Positions 25,648 to 34,061 of a stretch of DNA of 64,000 nucleotides are shown here, in pieces (the first letter of the stretch is position 1; every line of letters starts with the position of its first letter). Origin of the DNA: CAVQFC01 sp036497895 (lineage in GTDB: Bacteria > Acidobacteriota > Vicinamibacteria > Vicinamibacterales > CAVVIG01); contig DASXIR010000365.1 of assembly GCA_036497895.1 (NCBI GenBank), positions 25,195-89,194 of the forward strand. Reading direction: 5' to 3'. The notes under the pieces are model-generated. The model was not told the DNA's origin and did no database searches. It was given only the letters and a program-made list of their open reading frames with translations. The position numbers were made by a program, and so were the translations under genes.

Positions 25648-26886
25648 TCAGCGCGTATGAATCGTCGGCGTCGTCGACATGCCTGGACGGAGCAGGTGCT
25701 CGGGGTCCTGGCCCGGATCGAACACGATCTTGACCGGCACGCGTTGGACCACCTTCACGTAGTTGCCGGTGGCATTCTCGGGTGGCAGCAGGCTGAAGCG
25801 CGCGCCGGTCGCGCCGGAGATGCTATCCACCTTGCCGGTAAATTCCTTGCCGAGTGCATCGATGTCGATGGTCGCTTTCTGGCCCGCGCGGATGTCGCGC
25901 AACTGCGTTTCCTTATAGTTCGCAGTCACCCAGACATCGTCGAGTTCCACGATCGCGAGCAGCGGTTGTCCGGCCTGAACGACCTGACCAGGGTTGATCC
26001 CCTTCTTGCTCACGAGGCCCCGGGCCGGGGCCTTGACGGTGGTGTATTGCAAGTTGAGCTCCGCTTGCGCGAGCGTCGCCTTGGCTTGCTGGACGTGCGC
26101 CTCTGCTGACGCTGCTCTCGCCTTGCTGGCGGCAAGTTGAGACGGTCCCGTTTGTGCGGTCGCCAGCTCAGCGTGGGCCTGTTCTTCGCCGGCCTTGGCT
26201 TGAACCAGCTTGCTTTCGGCGACGCGGATACCGGCCTCCGATTCCGTCACCTGCGACCGCGCGGAGTCCACCGCCGCTTTCTGCGCCTCGGCAGCGGCGA
26301 CCGCACCGTCGAACTGCGATTGTGACACTTCATCCTTGGCGAGCAGACCGCGCAACCGTTCGACGTCGCGCGCCGACTTTGTCGCGTTCGCTTCAGCTTC
26401 GCGCAGACGCGCCTGCGAGGTGGTGAGGCGGGCGCGCGCCGCCTCGACTTCCTTCTCGGCTGCGGCGACGCCGCCCGCCGCCTGCACGATGCCGCCACGC
26501 GCCGTGGTCACGTTGCTGGCGGTGGTGGTGCTCGTGATCGGCACGTTGCTCTGCATCGCGATCGCGACCGCCTCGGCGTCCGCCAGTTCGGCGCGCGCCT
26601 TCTCGACCGCGACCTTGTAGTCGCTGGGGTCGAGTTCCACCAGCACCGCGCCGGCTTCGACCATCTGGTTGTCGTTGACGTTGACCTTGGTCAGCGTGCC
26701 GCCGACGCGTGCCGCGATCTGCGTCAGATGGGAGTCCACCTGCGCATCGTCGGTGGATACCTCTCCGGCCGTTCGCCACAGCCAGAAACCGATGCCGGCC
26801 GCCGCCAGCACCACGACGGCGAGTGCGATGCGGACGCGGGGATTCTGCGCCCAGGACGTGTTTTGAGCCGTTGCGTCTTCCGCCAT
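25648..26886 (-). CDS. HlyD/EmrA-type periplasmic adaptor
   Basis: 412 aa. One membrane segment (VRIALAVVVLAAAGIGFWLW), a lipoyl half-motif (VSTDDAQVDSHLTQIAARVGG), then a long Ala/Glu-rich coiled coil (about residues 95-265) that doubles back, a second lipoyl half (APARGLVSKKGINPGQVVQAGQPLLAIV), and a beta-barrel end (GKVDSISGATGARFSLLPPENATGNYVKVVQRVPVKI, shown in parts). The last motif is characteristic of EmrA. It links the exporter to the TolC channel and starts directly after the TolC-like gene's stop codon. Confidence 0.93.
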   Translation of the reverse strand: MAEDATAQNTSWAQNPRVRIALAVVVLAAAGIGFWLWRTAGEVSTDDAQVDSHLTQIAARVGGTLTKVNVNDNQMVEAGAVLVELDPSDYKVAVEKARAELADAEAVAIAMQSNVPITSTTTASNVTTARGGIVQAAGGVAAAEKEVEAARARLTTSQARLREAEANATKSARDVERLRGLLAKDEVSQSQFDGAVAAAEAQKAAVDSARSQVTESEAGIRVAESKLVQAKAGEEQAHAELATAQTGPSQLAASKARAASAEAHVQQAKATLAQAELNLQYTTVKAPARGLVSKKGINPGQVVQAGQPLLAIVELDDVWVTANYKETQLRDIRAGQKATIDIDALGKEFTGKVDSISGATGARFSLLPPENATGNYVKVVQRVPVKIVFDPGQDPEHLLRPGMSTTPTIHTR

Positions 26887-28278
26887 TTAGCGCGTGCCTC
26901 CGAGATATTTTCGCGTCGCTTCTTCCGCATCGCCGAGCCCGCGGGCGAGCGCCGCCTTGCTGACGTTGTATGTGTAGAGAGCCAGAATGTACTGATCGTT
27001 GGCGAGCGCCAGCGCCTCTTGCGCCTGGATGATCTCGATGTTGTTGGTGACGCCGGCGGAAAAACGATCCCGCGCCTGCGCCAGGGTCGTCGCCGCCAGG
27101 TCTTTGCCGTGGGTCGCAACCTCGAGCTGCTCACCGTTGGCCTGCAAGTCGAAAAAGGCCGTGCGGATGTCGTAGTAGATACCGGACTTCATGTCCTCGA
27201 CTTCGGAGCGCCGGTTGCGCAGCTCGGCGTCGGCCTGGACAGCTCGACCCTTGGTTTTGCCGGCGTTGAAGATCGGAATCGAGACCAGGCCAGTCAACGC
27301 ATAGGTGTAGTGCGAATCGGGAATCGTCAACCCGAGGTCGCCGTAGTCGGCATTGACGTGCACCGACGGCAGCAGTTCGCCCGAGATCGCCGCGCGCGCC
27401 GACTCGGCGGCGTGGAGCCGTTCGAGCGCCGCCTGATAGTCCGGCCGAGCCTTGTAGGCGCGGTCGAGAGCCTCTTCGAGCGGAATGTCCGGAATCGGCG
27501 CATCCGGCAGCTCGTCCACGAGCGTGAAGTTCTGGCCGACCGGCAAGCCAATCAAGCGCGCCAGCCCCAGCTTCGTTTTCTCGAATTCATTCTGCGCCGC
27601 GGTGGCGCGCTGCTTCTGCGTGCTCAGTTGGACGTCGGCACGCAGCACGTCGATACCGGCGACCAGGCCGGCAGCCTTCAGGTCAGTCGCCTGAGTGAGC
27701 AGCGCCTGGGCGGTTTCCACCTGTGTGCGCGCAGACACTGCGCGCGCATCCGCAGCCATCGTGCGCAGGTAGGCGTCCGCAGCCACCAGCACGACCAGTT
27801 CCCGCGCGCTCTTGTATGAGTACTTCGCGGCTTCCAGGTTGTGGCGCGCCGCTTTCAGGTCGTTACTGGCGTGCAGGTCGAGAATCGGCATCGAGACGCC
27901 GACGCGCGCGTCGAAGACGTTGAACGGTCCGACGATCGACGGAATGCCCTCGGGCAGCGGGAAGCCAAAGGCCGCCAGGTTGAGCACCTGTCGCGTCTCG
28001 GAGACGTGGCCGTTGATGTCGGGCATCAGGCCGGCCTTCGCCAGCAGTCTTGCGCCATCGGCCTGGCTGATGCTCTCGGTGGCCGTCAGCACACCGAGGT
28101 TGTGCTCGAGCGCCCGGTTGATCGCGTCGAGGGCGGTCAGCTTGATCGACTCGGTCGTCAGGGTGCCGGAGGGCACACCTCGCTGGAACGGGCTGAGGGT
28201 CTGACTCTGCGCCTGCGTCGCGGGCGCCAGCACGGCGGCCGTGAACGCAGCCACCAGCATCAACGGAACGGCTCTCAC
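26887..28278 (-). CDS. TolC-family outer-membrane channel protein
   Basis: 463 aa. A signal peptide (RAVPLMLVAAFTAAVLA) is followed by two OEP repeats of long helices with alternating strands: TALDAINRALEHNLGVL near 45, NLEAAKYSYKSARELV near 140, then LEEALDRAYKARPDYQAALERL near 255 and AVQADAELRNRRSEVEDMKSGI near 330. The GTG start at 28278 follows AAAGGGAG. The ATG of the HlyD gene comes right after its stop (TAA-ATG), so the pump operon runs TolC-HlyD-DHA2. Confidence 0.9.
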   Translation of the reverse strand: MRAVPLMLVAAFTAAVLAPATQAQSQTLSPFQRGVPSGTLTTESIKLTALDAINRALEHNLGVLTATESISQADGARLLAKAGLMPDINGHVSETRQVLNLAAFGFPLPEGIPSIVGPFNVFDARVGVSMPILDLHASNDLKAARHNLEAAKYSYKSARELVVLVAADAYLRTMAADARAVSARTQVETAQALLTQATDLKAAGLVAGIDVLRADVQLSTQKQRATAAQNEFEKTKLGLARLIGLPVGQNFTLVDELPDAPIPDIPLEEALDRAYKARPDYQAALERLHAAESARAAISGELLPSVHVNADYGDLGLTIPDSHYTYALTGLVSIPIFNAGKTKGRAVQADAELRNRRSEVEDMKSGIYYDIRTAFFDLQANGEQLEVATHGKDLAATTLAQARDRFSAGVTNNIEIIQAQEALALANDQYILALYTYNVSKAALARGLGDAEEATRKYLGGTR

Positions 28279-28456
28279 GGAACTCCCTTTCCTATCCGCG
28301 CGATGAGCTCGTCGAATTGCGCGGCGGCGGGCCGTCGAAGAGCGAACAGCGGACAGCGTGACCGAAACGCGATCACGGAAACCTCTAGGGTACAACAGAT
28401 CGTGCAGATGTGAAGCAGTTTGTCCTCGTCCCAATATCGTCACAACTTGGAGGCGA

Positions 28457-30736
28457 ATGGATGCGTCTAAGGCTGAGATGAAATTGGGGCGTCTCCATGT
28501 GTATGTACTGATCGCGTCGCACATGGCGTTCCTGCCTGATCCTTTAGCGGCCCAGTCGGCGCTGTCGGGCCCTCGACTCACGATCACTCGCGCGACCGGA
28601 CCAATTACGGTGGACGGCGATCTGTCCGACGAAGGTTGGAAGGGCGCGACGCGCATCGACAAGTGGTACGAGACCCAACCCGGCGATAACACCGAACCTC
28701 GGGTGAAGAACGTCGGCTACCTCACCTTTGACGACAAGTTCCTCTACGCCGCGTTCGAATTCGAAGATCCCGATCCGTCCGCCATGCGGGCGCCGTTTGC
28801 CGATCGCGACAACATCGGCAACGGTTTCGACGATTACGGCGGCATCCTCCTGGACCCGCGCAATACCGGCCGCACCGCTGCCTTCTTCGTCGTCACGCCG
28901 CGCAACATCCAGTACGACTCGGTGACCGACGATGCGTCGGGGGAGGATTCGTCGCCGGACTTCTTCTGGGAATCGAAGACGAAGATCGGCGAGCACGGCT
29001 GGACCATGGAGATGCGCATTCCGTTCTCATCGCTGCGCTATCGCAACGTCGATCCGCAGACGTGGGCCATCATGCTGTACCGCAATTTTCCGCGCGATCG
29101 CCACTATCAGTTCTTCAGCGCGCCGATTCCGCGTGGCAGCAGCTGTTTTGTCTGCCGGATGAATACGCTGACAGGGATCGATCACCTCCCGGCCGGCGGC
29201 CACATCGTCGCCGCGCCGTATTTCAGCGCCGCGTCGAGCGCGCATCCGCAGGACGATCTCGGCTCGCCGCTGGTCGATGACGGCGTCGAGCCGCATGTCG
29301 GCATCGACGTGAAGTACACGCCCAACGCCGACAACGCCATCGACCTCACGGTGAAGCCCGATTTCTCGCAGGTCGAATCGGACACGGCGCAGATTGCCAC
29401 GAATCAGCGGTTCGCGCTGTTCTATCCGGAGAAGCGTCCATTTTTTCTCGAGGGCAGCGATCTGTTTCAGACGCCGATTCAAGCCGTCTACACACGAACG
29501 ATCACGGATCCGGTGTGGGGTGGTCGCATCACCGGCAAGGAAGCCGGCATCCGTTACACCGCGTTGGTCGCGGACGATGCCGGCGGTGGCAGCGTGATTC
29601 TGCCGGGACCCAACGGTTCGTCGATCGCCGATCAGTCGGCGGGGTCAACCGTGTTCGTCGGCCGGCTGAAGCGCGAGATCGGTCTGTCATTCGTCGGCGC
29701 GCTGGTCACCGATCGCGAAACGAAAGAGGGTGGTGGCCACAACCGCGTCGCCGGCCCGGACTTCCAATGGCGCGCTTCCGCGTCCGACGCGTTCACTGGA
29801 CAGTTGCTGTTCAGCGCGTCTCGGACTCCGAACCGCCCGGATCTCGCGGACCAGTGGACCGGTCAGGAGCTCAGTGGTCACGCCGCCAACCTGCAGTGGA
29901 GCCACAACACCACGCACTACGATGCCTACGCCGCATACAACGATTTCGGCAACGGCTTCCGCGCGGATACCGGTTTCGTGCCGCAGGTCGGTTATCGGGA
30001 GACCGTTGCGAGCACGGGCTGGACGTTCCGCCCGACCAATTTCTTTTCGCGCGTCCGCACGTTCATGTTCTACGACCACCAGGCCGATCGGGCCGGCGAG
30101 CTGATCTCCCGCGAGTACGCGCCCGGCGTCGGCATGGACACGAAATGGAACGGCTTCCTGCAGTTTCGCTATCTTGGCGACCGGGTGCGGGCGCAAGGCA
30201 TTCCGATCGACCGCAACCAACTCGCCGTCGCGGCGCAGTTCAGTCCGTCACGGCGCATTTCGCTGCTCAGTGTGGATAGCCGATTCGGCCAGGAGATCGA
30301 CTTCGTGAACGGCCGTCCCGGCACCGGCACGACGATCAATCTGTCGGCAACGGTCGATCCGACGATTCACCTCGACCTGGCGCTGATTCAGAATCAGCAG
30401 TGGGTGAACGTGGACAACCCGGTAGACGTGCGCCAGCGGCTGTTTCTCGCCCGCGTCTCGCGCGTGAAGGCCACCTACACGTTCACCGCGCGGCTGTTTC
30501 TCCGCGGAATCGCGCAGTATGTAACAACCACGAGCGACCCGACGCTGTACATCAGCAGTCCACCGCCGCCGCGCAGCGGCGATTTCAGCGGGCAGGTGCT
30601 GCTCGCCTACAAACTGAATTGGCAGTCGGTGATGTTCGTCGGGTACGGGGACGATCGCGAACTGACGAACCTGAATCAGCTGGCGCCGCTCGACCGGCAG
30701 TTCTTCGTCAAGATCTCGTACGCATTCCAGCGCTAG
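28457..30736 (+). CDS. DUF5916 / CBM9-like outer-membrane protein
   Basis: 759 aa. A signal peptide (about residues 10-30, ending PLAAQS) is followed by a CBM9-like carbohydrate-binding domain (ITVDGDLSDEGWKGATRI near 45, FDDYGGILLDPRNTGR, WTMEMRIPFSSLRY). The rest, from about 270, is a beta-rich DUF5916 region with the marker RFALFYPEKRPFFLEGSDLF, and probably forms a barrel ending FVKISYAFQR. Function is unknown; the fold suggests glycan-associated transport or processing at the outer membrane. The ATG at 28457 follows TTGGAGG; the longer in-frame start at 28358 is unlikely. Confidence 0.85.
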   Translation: MDASKAEMKLGRLHVYVLIASHMAFLPDPLAAQSALSGPRLTITRATGPITVDGDLSDEGWKGATRIDKWYETQPGDNTEPRVKNVGYLTFDDKFLYAAFEFEDPDPSAMRAPFADRDNIGNGFDDYGGILLDPRNTGRTAAFFVVTPRNIQYDSVTDDASGEDSSPDFFWESKTKIGEHGWTMEMRIPFSSLRYRNVDPQTWAIMLYRNFPRDRHYQFFSAPIPRGSSCFVCRMNTLTGIDHLPAGGHIVAAPYFSAASSAHPQDDLGSPLVDDGVEPHVGIDVKYTPNADNAIDLTVKPDFSQVESDTAQIATNQRFALFYPEKRPFFLEGSDLFQTPIQAVYTRTITDPVWGGRITGKEAGIRYTALVADDAGGGSVILPGPNGSSIADQSAGSTVFVGRLKREIGLSFVGALVTDRETKEGGGHNRVAGPDFQWRASASDAFTGQLLFSASRTPNRPDLADQWTGQELSGHAANLQWSHNTTHYDAYAAYNDFGNGFRADTGFVPQVGYRETVASTGWTFRPTNFFSRVRTFMFYDHQADRAGELISREYAPGVGMDTKWNGFLQFRYLGDRVRAQGIPIDRNQLAVAAQFSPSRRISLLSVDSRFGQEIDFVNGRPGTGTTINLSATVDPTIHLDLALIQNQQWVNVDNPVDVRQRLFLARVSRVKATYTFTARLFLRGIAQYVTTTSDPTLYISSPPPPRSGDFSGQVLLAYKLNWQSVMFVGYGDDRELTNLNQLAPLDRQFFVKISYAFQR

Positions 30737-30739
30737 TCA

Positions 30740-30775
30740 TTGACAGGAATTTGTACATAATGTACAAATCCCTGT
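30740..30775 (+). promoter_or_regulatory. Promoter with embedded 33-bp palindromic operator
   Basis: TTGACA (30740-30745), 17 bases, then TACAAA (30763-30768). Over it lies a near-perfect inverted repeat: the half ACAGGAATTTGTACAT (30743-30758) matches the reverse complement of 30760-30775 at 15 of 16 positions, with one base between. The gene ATG is at 30780, about 5 nt after the expected transcription start, so the mRNA is nearly leaderless. The placement is that of a repressor site. Confidence 0.75.
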
Positions 30776-30779
30776 ATCA

Positions 30780-31310
30780 ATGACGACTGAAGACTATCGC
30801 CGCGCGCTCGAGACCGCGATCCGCGAATACGAAGCGCTCGGGCAGCAGCGGCGCGACATCGACCAGCGTCTCGCTGAAGTCGCTCAGACGATCGGCACGC
30901 TTTCGCGCCTGTGCGGCCTGGTGTCGACCGTGCCCCTCGGACTGACCGACGCCTGCCGGTTGGTGATTCGCGGCGCCGGAGTGCCCGTCACTCCGACAGA
31001 GGTTCGTCAGCGACTGCAGACGATCGGCTTCGACCTGGCGAAGTACACGAACGACCTCGCCGCCATTCACACCATCCTCAAGAGACTGAACGAATCCGGG
31101 GAATTGCGCTTCGTCACACGGGGAGTTTCCACGAACAAGCACGCCTACATCTGGAACAAAGGACCCTACGTTGTTGCGCTTGGTCCGGATATCGCGGCTT
31201 TCATGCGGGACGCGAGCATGGACCGCGAAGCAATGGCGGCGGTCGAGGAGCCCGCGGTGCCCCCGACCACTCGGGCCCGACCCCGTCGAAGCCCGAGGAG
31301 ACGAACATGA
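30780..31310 (+). CDS. Coiled-coil / winged-helix-like protein, unrecognised
   Basis: 176 aa. A short N-terminal coiled coil (YRRALETAIREYEALGQQRRD) leads to a domain with LTDACRLVIRGAGVPVTPTEVRQRL, then DLAAIHTILKRLNESGELRF. This reads as a winged helix, similar to the HARE-HTH/DNA-binding modules that pair with modification or repair enzymes. The C-terminus is Arg/Pro-rich and probably disordered. The palindrome over its promoter makes self-repression plausible. The start lacks an SD; the next gene overlaps its stop (ATGA). Confidence 0.55.
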   Translation: MTTEDYRRALETAIREYEALGQQRRDIDQRLAEVAQTIGTLSRLCGLVSTVPLGLTDACRLVIRGAGVPVTPTEVRQRLQTIGFDLAKYTNDLAAIHTILKRLNESGELRFVTRGVSTNKHAYIWNKGPYVVALGPDIAAFMRDASMDREAMAAVEEPAVPPTTRARPRRSPRRRT

Positions 31311-32188
31311 TCGCGCTGGAACAGCGCCGGCGATTCTTCGCAGAGGAGATCGAAGCCGTTTCACGACTGCGGACGCCGGCGCTGGTGGAGGCGTTCGCGC
31401 GGGTCGAGCGCGAACGGTTTCTGCCGGCCGGCCCGTGGACCGTGGTGGCTGATGCCGATCTGAACAGCTTCGGCTCAGGCCCTCAGCGCTATCGCGAGAC
31501 GCGCGATGCCGACCCGGCCCGCGTGTATCACAACATCGCCGTGGCAATCGATCCCGCCCGCCAACTGTTCAACGGTCAGCCGGCGACGCTCGGTTATTGG
31601 ATCGATGCGTTGTCGCTGGCGCCGGACTCGCGCGTCCTGCACATCGGCTGCGGCCTTGGTTATTACTCGGCGGTGATGGGGGACTGCGTCGGACCCGACG
31701 GCCGGGTGGTCGCGCTCGAGGTGGACGCTGAGCTGGCTCGGGCCGCGACGGTGAATCTCGCTTCCCGTCCGTGGATCGAAGTCCGCAATGCCGATGCATC
31801 GGCGGCGATCGGCGAGACGTTCGACGCCATTCTCGTCAATGCGGGAGTGACGCACCCGCTCGAGAACTGGCTGGACGCGCTCGCTCCCGGTGGCCGCATG
31901 ATGATTCCCATTACGGTCGCGATGCCGCAGATGGGTTCGACGCTCGGGAAAGGTCTCGTGCTGCTTGTCACCAGAAACCCAGACGAACTCTTCGCGGCGC
32001 GCGTCATCACCGTGGTCGCGGTGTATTCGGCGATCGGCATTCGCGACCCGGACATGAGCGAGCGGATCGGTCGCGCCCTGACGGCCGGCCCGGTGAAATG
32101 GGGAGCCGTGACGCGCCTGCGGCGCGATGGGCACGAGCCGGCGGAGTCGTGCTTGCTGCATCGAAACGGATGTTGTTTCTCGATGTAA
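31307..32188 (+). CDS. PCMT-like protein-L-isoaspartate methyltransferase
   Basis: 293 aa. The N-terminal helix (LVEAFARVERERFLP) is the PCMT entry seen also as R-x-x-F-V/L-P. The SAM fold shows VLHIGCGLGYYSAVMG near 112, VVALEVDAELA near 133 and a motif-like FDAILVNAGVTHP near 170. True PCMTs repair isoaspartate in aged proteins; here the typical VLEIGTGSGY is altered, so a small-molecule or other target is possible. The ATG at 31307 overlaps the previous stop by 4 bp and has a GAGGAG SD. It likely works under the same operator as the HTH-like gene. Confidence 0.75.
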   Translation: MIALEQRRRFFAEEIEAVSRLRTPALVEAFARVERERFLPAGPWTVVADADLNSFGSGPQRYRETRDADPARVYHNIAVAIDPARQLFNGQPATLGYWIDALSLAPDSRVLHIGCGLGYYSAVMGDCVGPDGRVVALEVDAELARAATVNLASRPWIEVRNADASAAIGETFDAILVNAGVTHPLENWLDALAPGGRMMIPITVAMPQMGSTLGKGLVLLVTRNPDELFAARVITVVAVYSAIGIRDPDMSERIGRALTAGPVKWGAVTRLRRDGHEPAESCLLHRNGCCFSM

Positions 32189-32189
32189 G

Positions 32190-32207
32190 GTCCGGCTGAA
32201 GCCGGAC
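32190..32207. repeat. Hairpin repeat GTCCGGC-TGAA-GCCGGAC
   Basis: A perfect 7-bp stem directly after the PCMT-like gene stop, followed by ACTACA. A half copy (TTGAAGCCGGACG) recurs at about 32237-32249. No T-run, so it is more repeat than terminator. Same style as 25620-25640 and 37103-37132. Confidence 0.75.
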
Positions 32208-32267
32208 ACTACACCTACCAACAAGGGCGTCGTCCGTTGAAGCCGGACGCGACGTCCTCCAAGCCAG

Positions 32268-32273
32268 TAATCT
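32268..32273 (+). promoter_or_regulatory. -10 box of a probable leaderless old yellow enzyme promoter
   Basis: TAATCT lies 5 bases before the ATG at 32279. No SD is visible. It supports this start over the longer in-frame one in the hairpin repeat upstream. Confidence 0.35.
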
Positions 32274-32278
32274 ATGGC

Positions 32279-33364
32279 ATGGCCCACCTCTTCGATCCGA
32301 TCGCATTCCGATCCATCACGCTCGCCAATCGCATCCTCGTCTCGCCGATGTGCGAATACTCGTGCGTTGACGGATTTTCGAACGACTGGCATCTGGTGCA
32401 CCTCGGCAGCCGCGCTGTCGGCGGCGCCGCATTGATCTTGACCGAGGCGACGTCAGTCACCGCCGACGGCCGGATCAGTCCGGAGGATCTCGGCTTGTAC
32501 GACGATGGACACGTGGCGGGGTTGGCGCATTGTGTGCGGTTCATTCACTCGCAGCGTGCGGTCGCGGGCACCCAACTCGCGCATGCCGGCCGCAAGGCCA
32601 GCACCTATCGTCCGTGGGGCGGCGGCAGTGGCGCCATCGCCCCGGCCGATGGCGGCTGGGAGGCGGTCGGGCCGTCGGCAGAGCCGTTTGCGAGCAACTA
32701 TCCAACGCCGAGGCCGCTTTCGGTCTCCGAGATTAGCGGCGTGGTGGACGCCTTTCGCGCCGCAGCGATGCGCGCCGAAGCCGCGGGGTTCGATGTGATC
32801 GAGATTCATGGCGCGCACGGCTATCTGGTCCACGAGTTTCTGTCGCCTCTGATCAACACGCGAACCGACCAATACGGTGGCTCGTTCGAGAACCGTACTC
32901 GTCTGTGCCTCGAAATCGTGGACGCGGTGCGATCGGTGTGGCCCGATCGGCTGCCACTCTTCCTCCGTATTTCTGCGTCGGACTGGAAAGATGGCGGCTG
33001 GGACATCGAGCAGTCGGTCGAACTGGCGAAACTCGTGCGGGATCGCGGCGTGGACCTGGTGGATTGCTCGTCGGGCGGCGGCGTCGCCGATCAGAAAATC
33101 GCGATTGGCCCCGGCTATCAAGTGCCGTTCGCGGAGCGCATCCGCCGGGATGCCGGCGTTGCCACCGGCGCCGTCGGCCTTATCACCGACGCCAGGCAGG
33201 CTGACGCGATCATCCGGAACGGGCAGGCCGATTGCGTGCTGCTCGCGAGGGAACTGCTGCGCGACCCGTACTGGCCGCTGCATGCGGCGCAGCAACTGGG
33301 TCACACCGTGCCGTGGCCGCCGCAGTACGTCCGCGCCGCGCCGCCAGGAACGCCCATCCGATGA
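32279..33364 (+). CDS. namA: NADPH dehydrogenase, old yellow enzyme family (YqjM/NamA-like)
   Basis: 361 aa FMN enzyme that reduces activated C=C bonds and nitro groups. Seen: LFDPIAFRSITLANRILVSPMCEYS near the N-terminus (the Cys is the YqjM-type FMN-tuning residue, shown here as one stretch split over the start), QLAHAGRKAS near 100 with the Tyr/His pair region, EIHGAHGYLVHEFLSP near 178, NTRTDQYGGSFENR near 193 and a phosphate-binding QADAIIRNGQADCVLLARELLRDP end. The ATG at 32279 is preceded by TAATCT and no SD. Physiological substrate is unknown. Confidence 0.93.
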   Translation: MAHLFDPIAFRSITLANRILVSPMCEYSCVDGFSNDWHLVHLGSRAVGGAALILTEATSVTADGRISPEDLGLYDDGHVAGLAHCVRFIHSQRAVAGTQLAHAGRKASTYRPWGGGSGAIAPADGGWEAVGPSAEPFASNYPTPRPLSVSEISGVVDAFRAAAMRAEAAGFDVIEIHGAHGYLVHEFLSPLINTRTDQYGGSFENRTRLCLEIVDAVRSVWPDRLPLFLRISASDWKDGGWDIEQSVELAKLVRDRGVDLVDCSSGGGVADQKIAIGPGYQVPFAERIRRDAGVATGAVGLITDARQADAIIRNGQADCVLLARELLRDPYWPLHAAQQLGHTVPWPPQYVRAAPPGTPIR

Positions 33365-33377
33365 GTGGTACCAGGGC

Positions 33378-33383
33378 TATCAT
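33378..33383 (+). promoter_or_regulatory. -10 box of a probable leaderless response-regulator promoter
   Basis: TATCAT lies 6 bases before the GTG at 33390, in a gap with no SD. It sets the start of the regulator gene, although longer in-frame frames exist upstream. Confidence 0.4.
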
Positions 33384-33389
33384 GTCGTG

Positions 33390-34061
33390 GTGCGCGCGTT
33401 ACTGGTTGAAGATGATGCGACGATCGCCGAGTTTGTCGGCCGCGGTCTGCGCGAGGCCGGTTTTGCCGTGGACCACGCCGCAGACGGTGACGCCGGCCTG
33501 AGTCTCGCCACCGGTCAACCGTACGACGTCGCGATTGTCGATCTGATGCTTCCCAGGCGCGATGGGCTGTCGCTCATCGAAGAGCTGCGGCGGCGCAGCA
33601 TCGCGACGCCGGTTCTCATCCTCAGCGCGCGCCGCTCGGTTGACGATCGGGTGCGCGGACTGCAGACCGGCGGCGACGATTACCTCACCAAGCCGTTCGC
33701 GTTCACCGAGCTGCTGGCGCGCGTCCAGGCGCTGGTCAGGCGGGCCACTCGCGCTCCGGAGCCGACCACGCTGACGGTGGACGGGCTGACGCTCGACCTG
33801 CTGTCGCGGCGCGTCACCCGCGACGGCAAACCGGTCGATCTGCGGCCGCGCGAATTCGCCCTCCTCGAGTTCCTGATGCGCCATGCCGGTCAGGTCGTTT
33901 CGAAGACGATGATCCTCTCGCACGTGTGGGAGTACAACTTCGACCCGCAGACCAACGTTGTGGACGTGCTCGTGAGCCGGTTGCGCGAGCGGGTCGATCG
34001 TCCGTTCGAAATCAAGCTGCTCCATACTGTGCGGGGCGTAGGCTATGTCCTCCGGCCCTGA
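33390..34061 (+). CDS. OmpR/PhoB-type response regulator
   Basis: 223 aa. The receiver domain begins VRALLVEDDATIAEFV with acidic pair EDD, the phospho-acceptor Asp in VAIVDLMLPRRDG near 51, Thr/Ser in ILSARRS and Lys in YLTKPFAF near 101. A trans_reg_C winged helix follows (LRPREFALLEFLMRHAGQVVSK, then VVDVLVSRLRERVD, HTVRGVGYVL). It binds DNA when phosphorylated by the next gene's kinase. The start GTG at 33390 lies 6 bases after a TATCAT box. The histidine kinase gene overlaps it by 17 bp; DegP is the nearest possible target. Confidence 0.93.
   Translation: MRALLVEDDATIAEFVGRGLREAGFAVDHAADGDAGLSLATGQPYDVAIVDLMLPRRDGLSLIEELRRRSIATPVLILSARRSVDDRVRGLQTGGDDYLTKPFAFTELLARVQALVRRATRAPEPTTLTVDGLTLDLLSRRVTRDGKPVDLRPREFALLEFLMRHAGQVVSKTMILSHVWEYNFDPQTNVVDVLVSRLRERVDRPFEIKLLHTVRGVGYVLRP

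Noticed and set aside
28358..28457. Longer start of the DUF5916 protein
   Set aside because: It would put 33 residues before the signal peptide; the ATG at 28457 has a good SD.
32174..32188. C-terminal CFSM of the PCMT-like protein looks like a CaaX prenylation box
   Set aside because: Prenyltransferases for CaaX boxes are not expected in this bacterium; four residues are too few to be significant.
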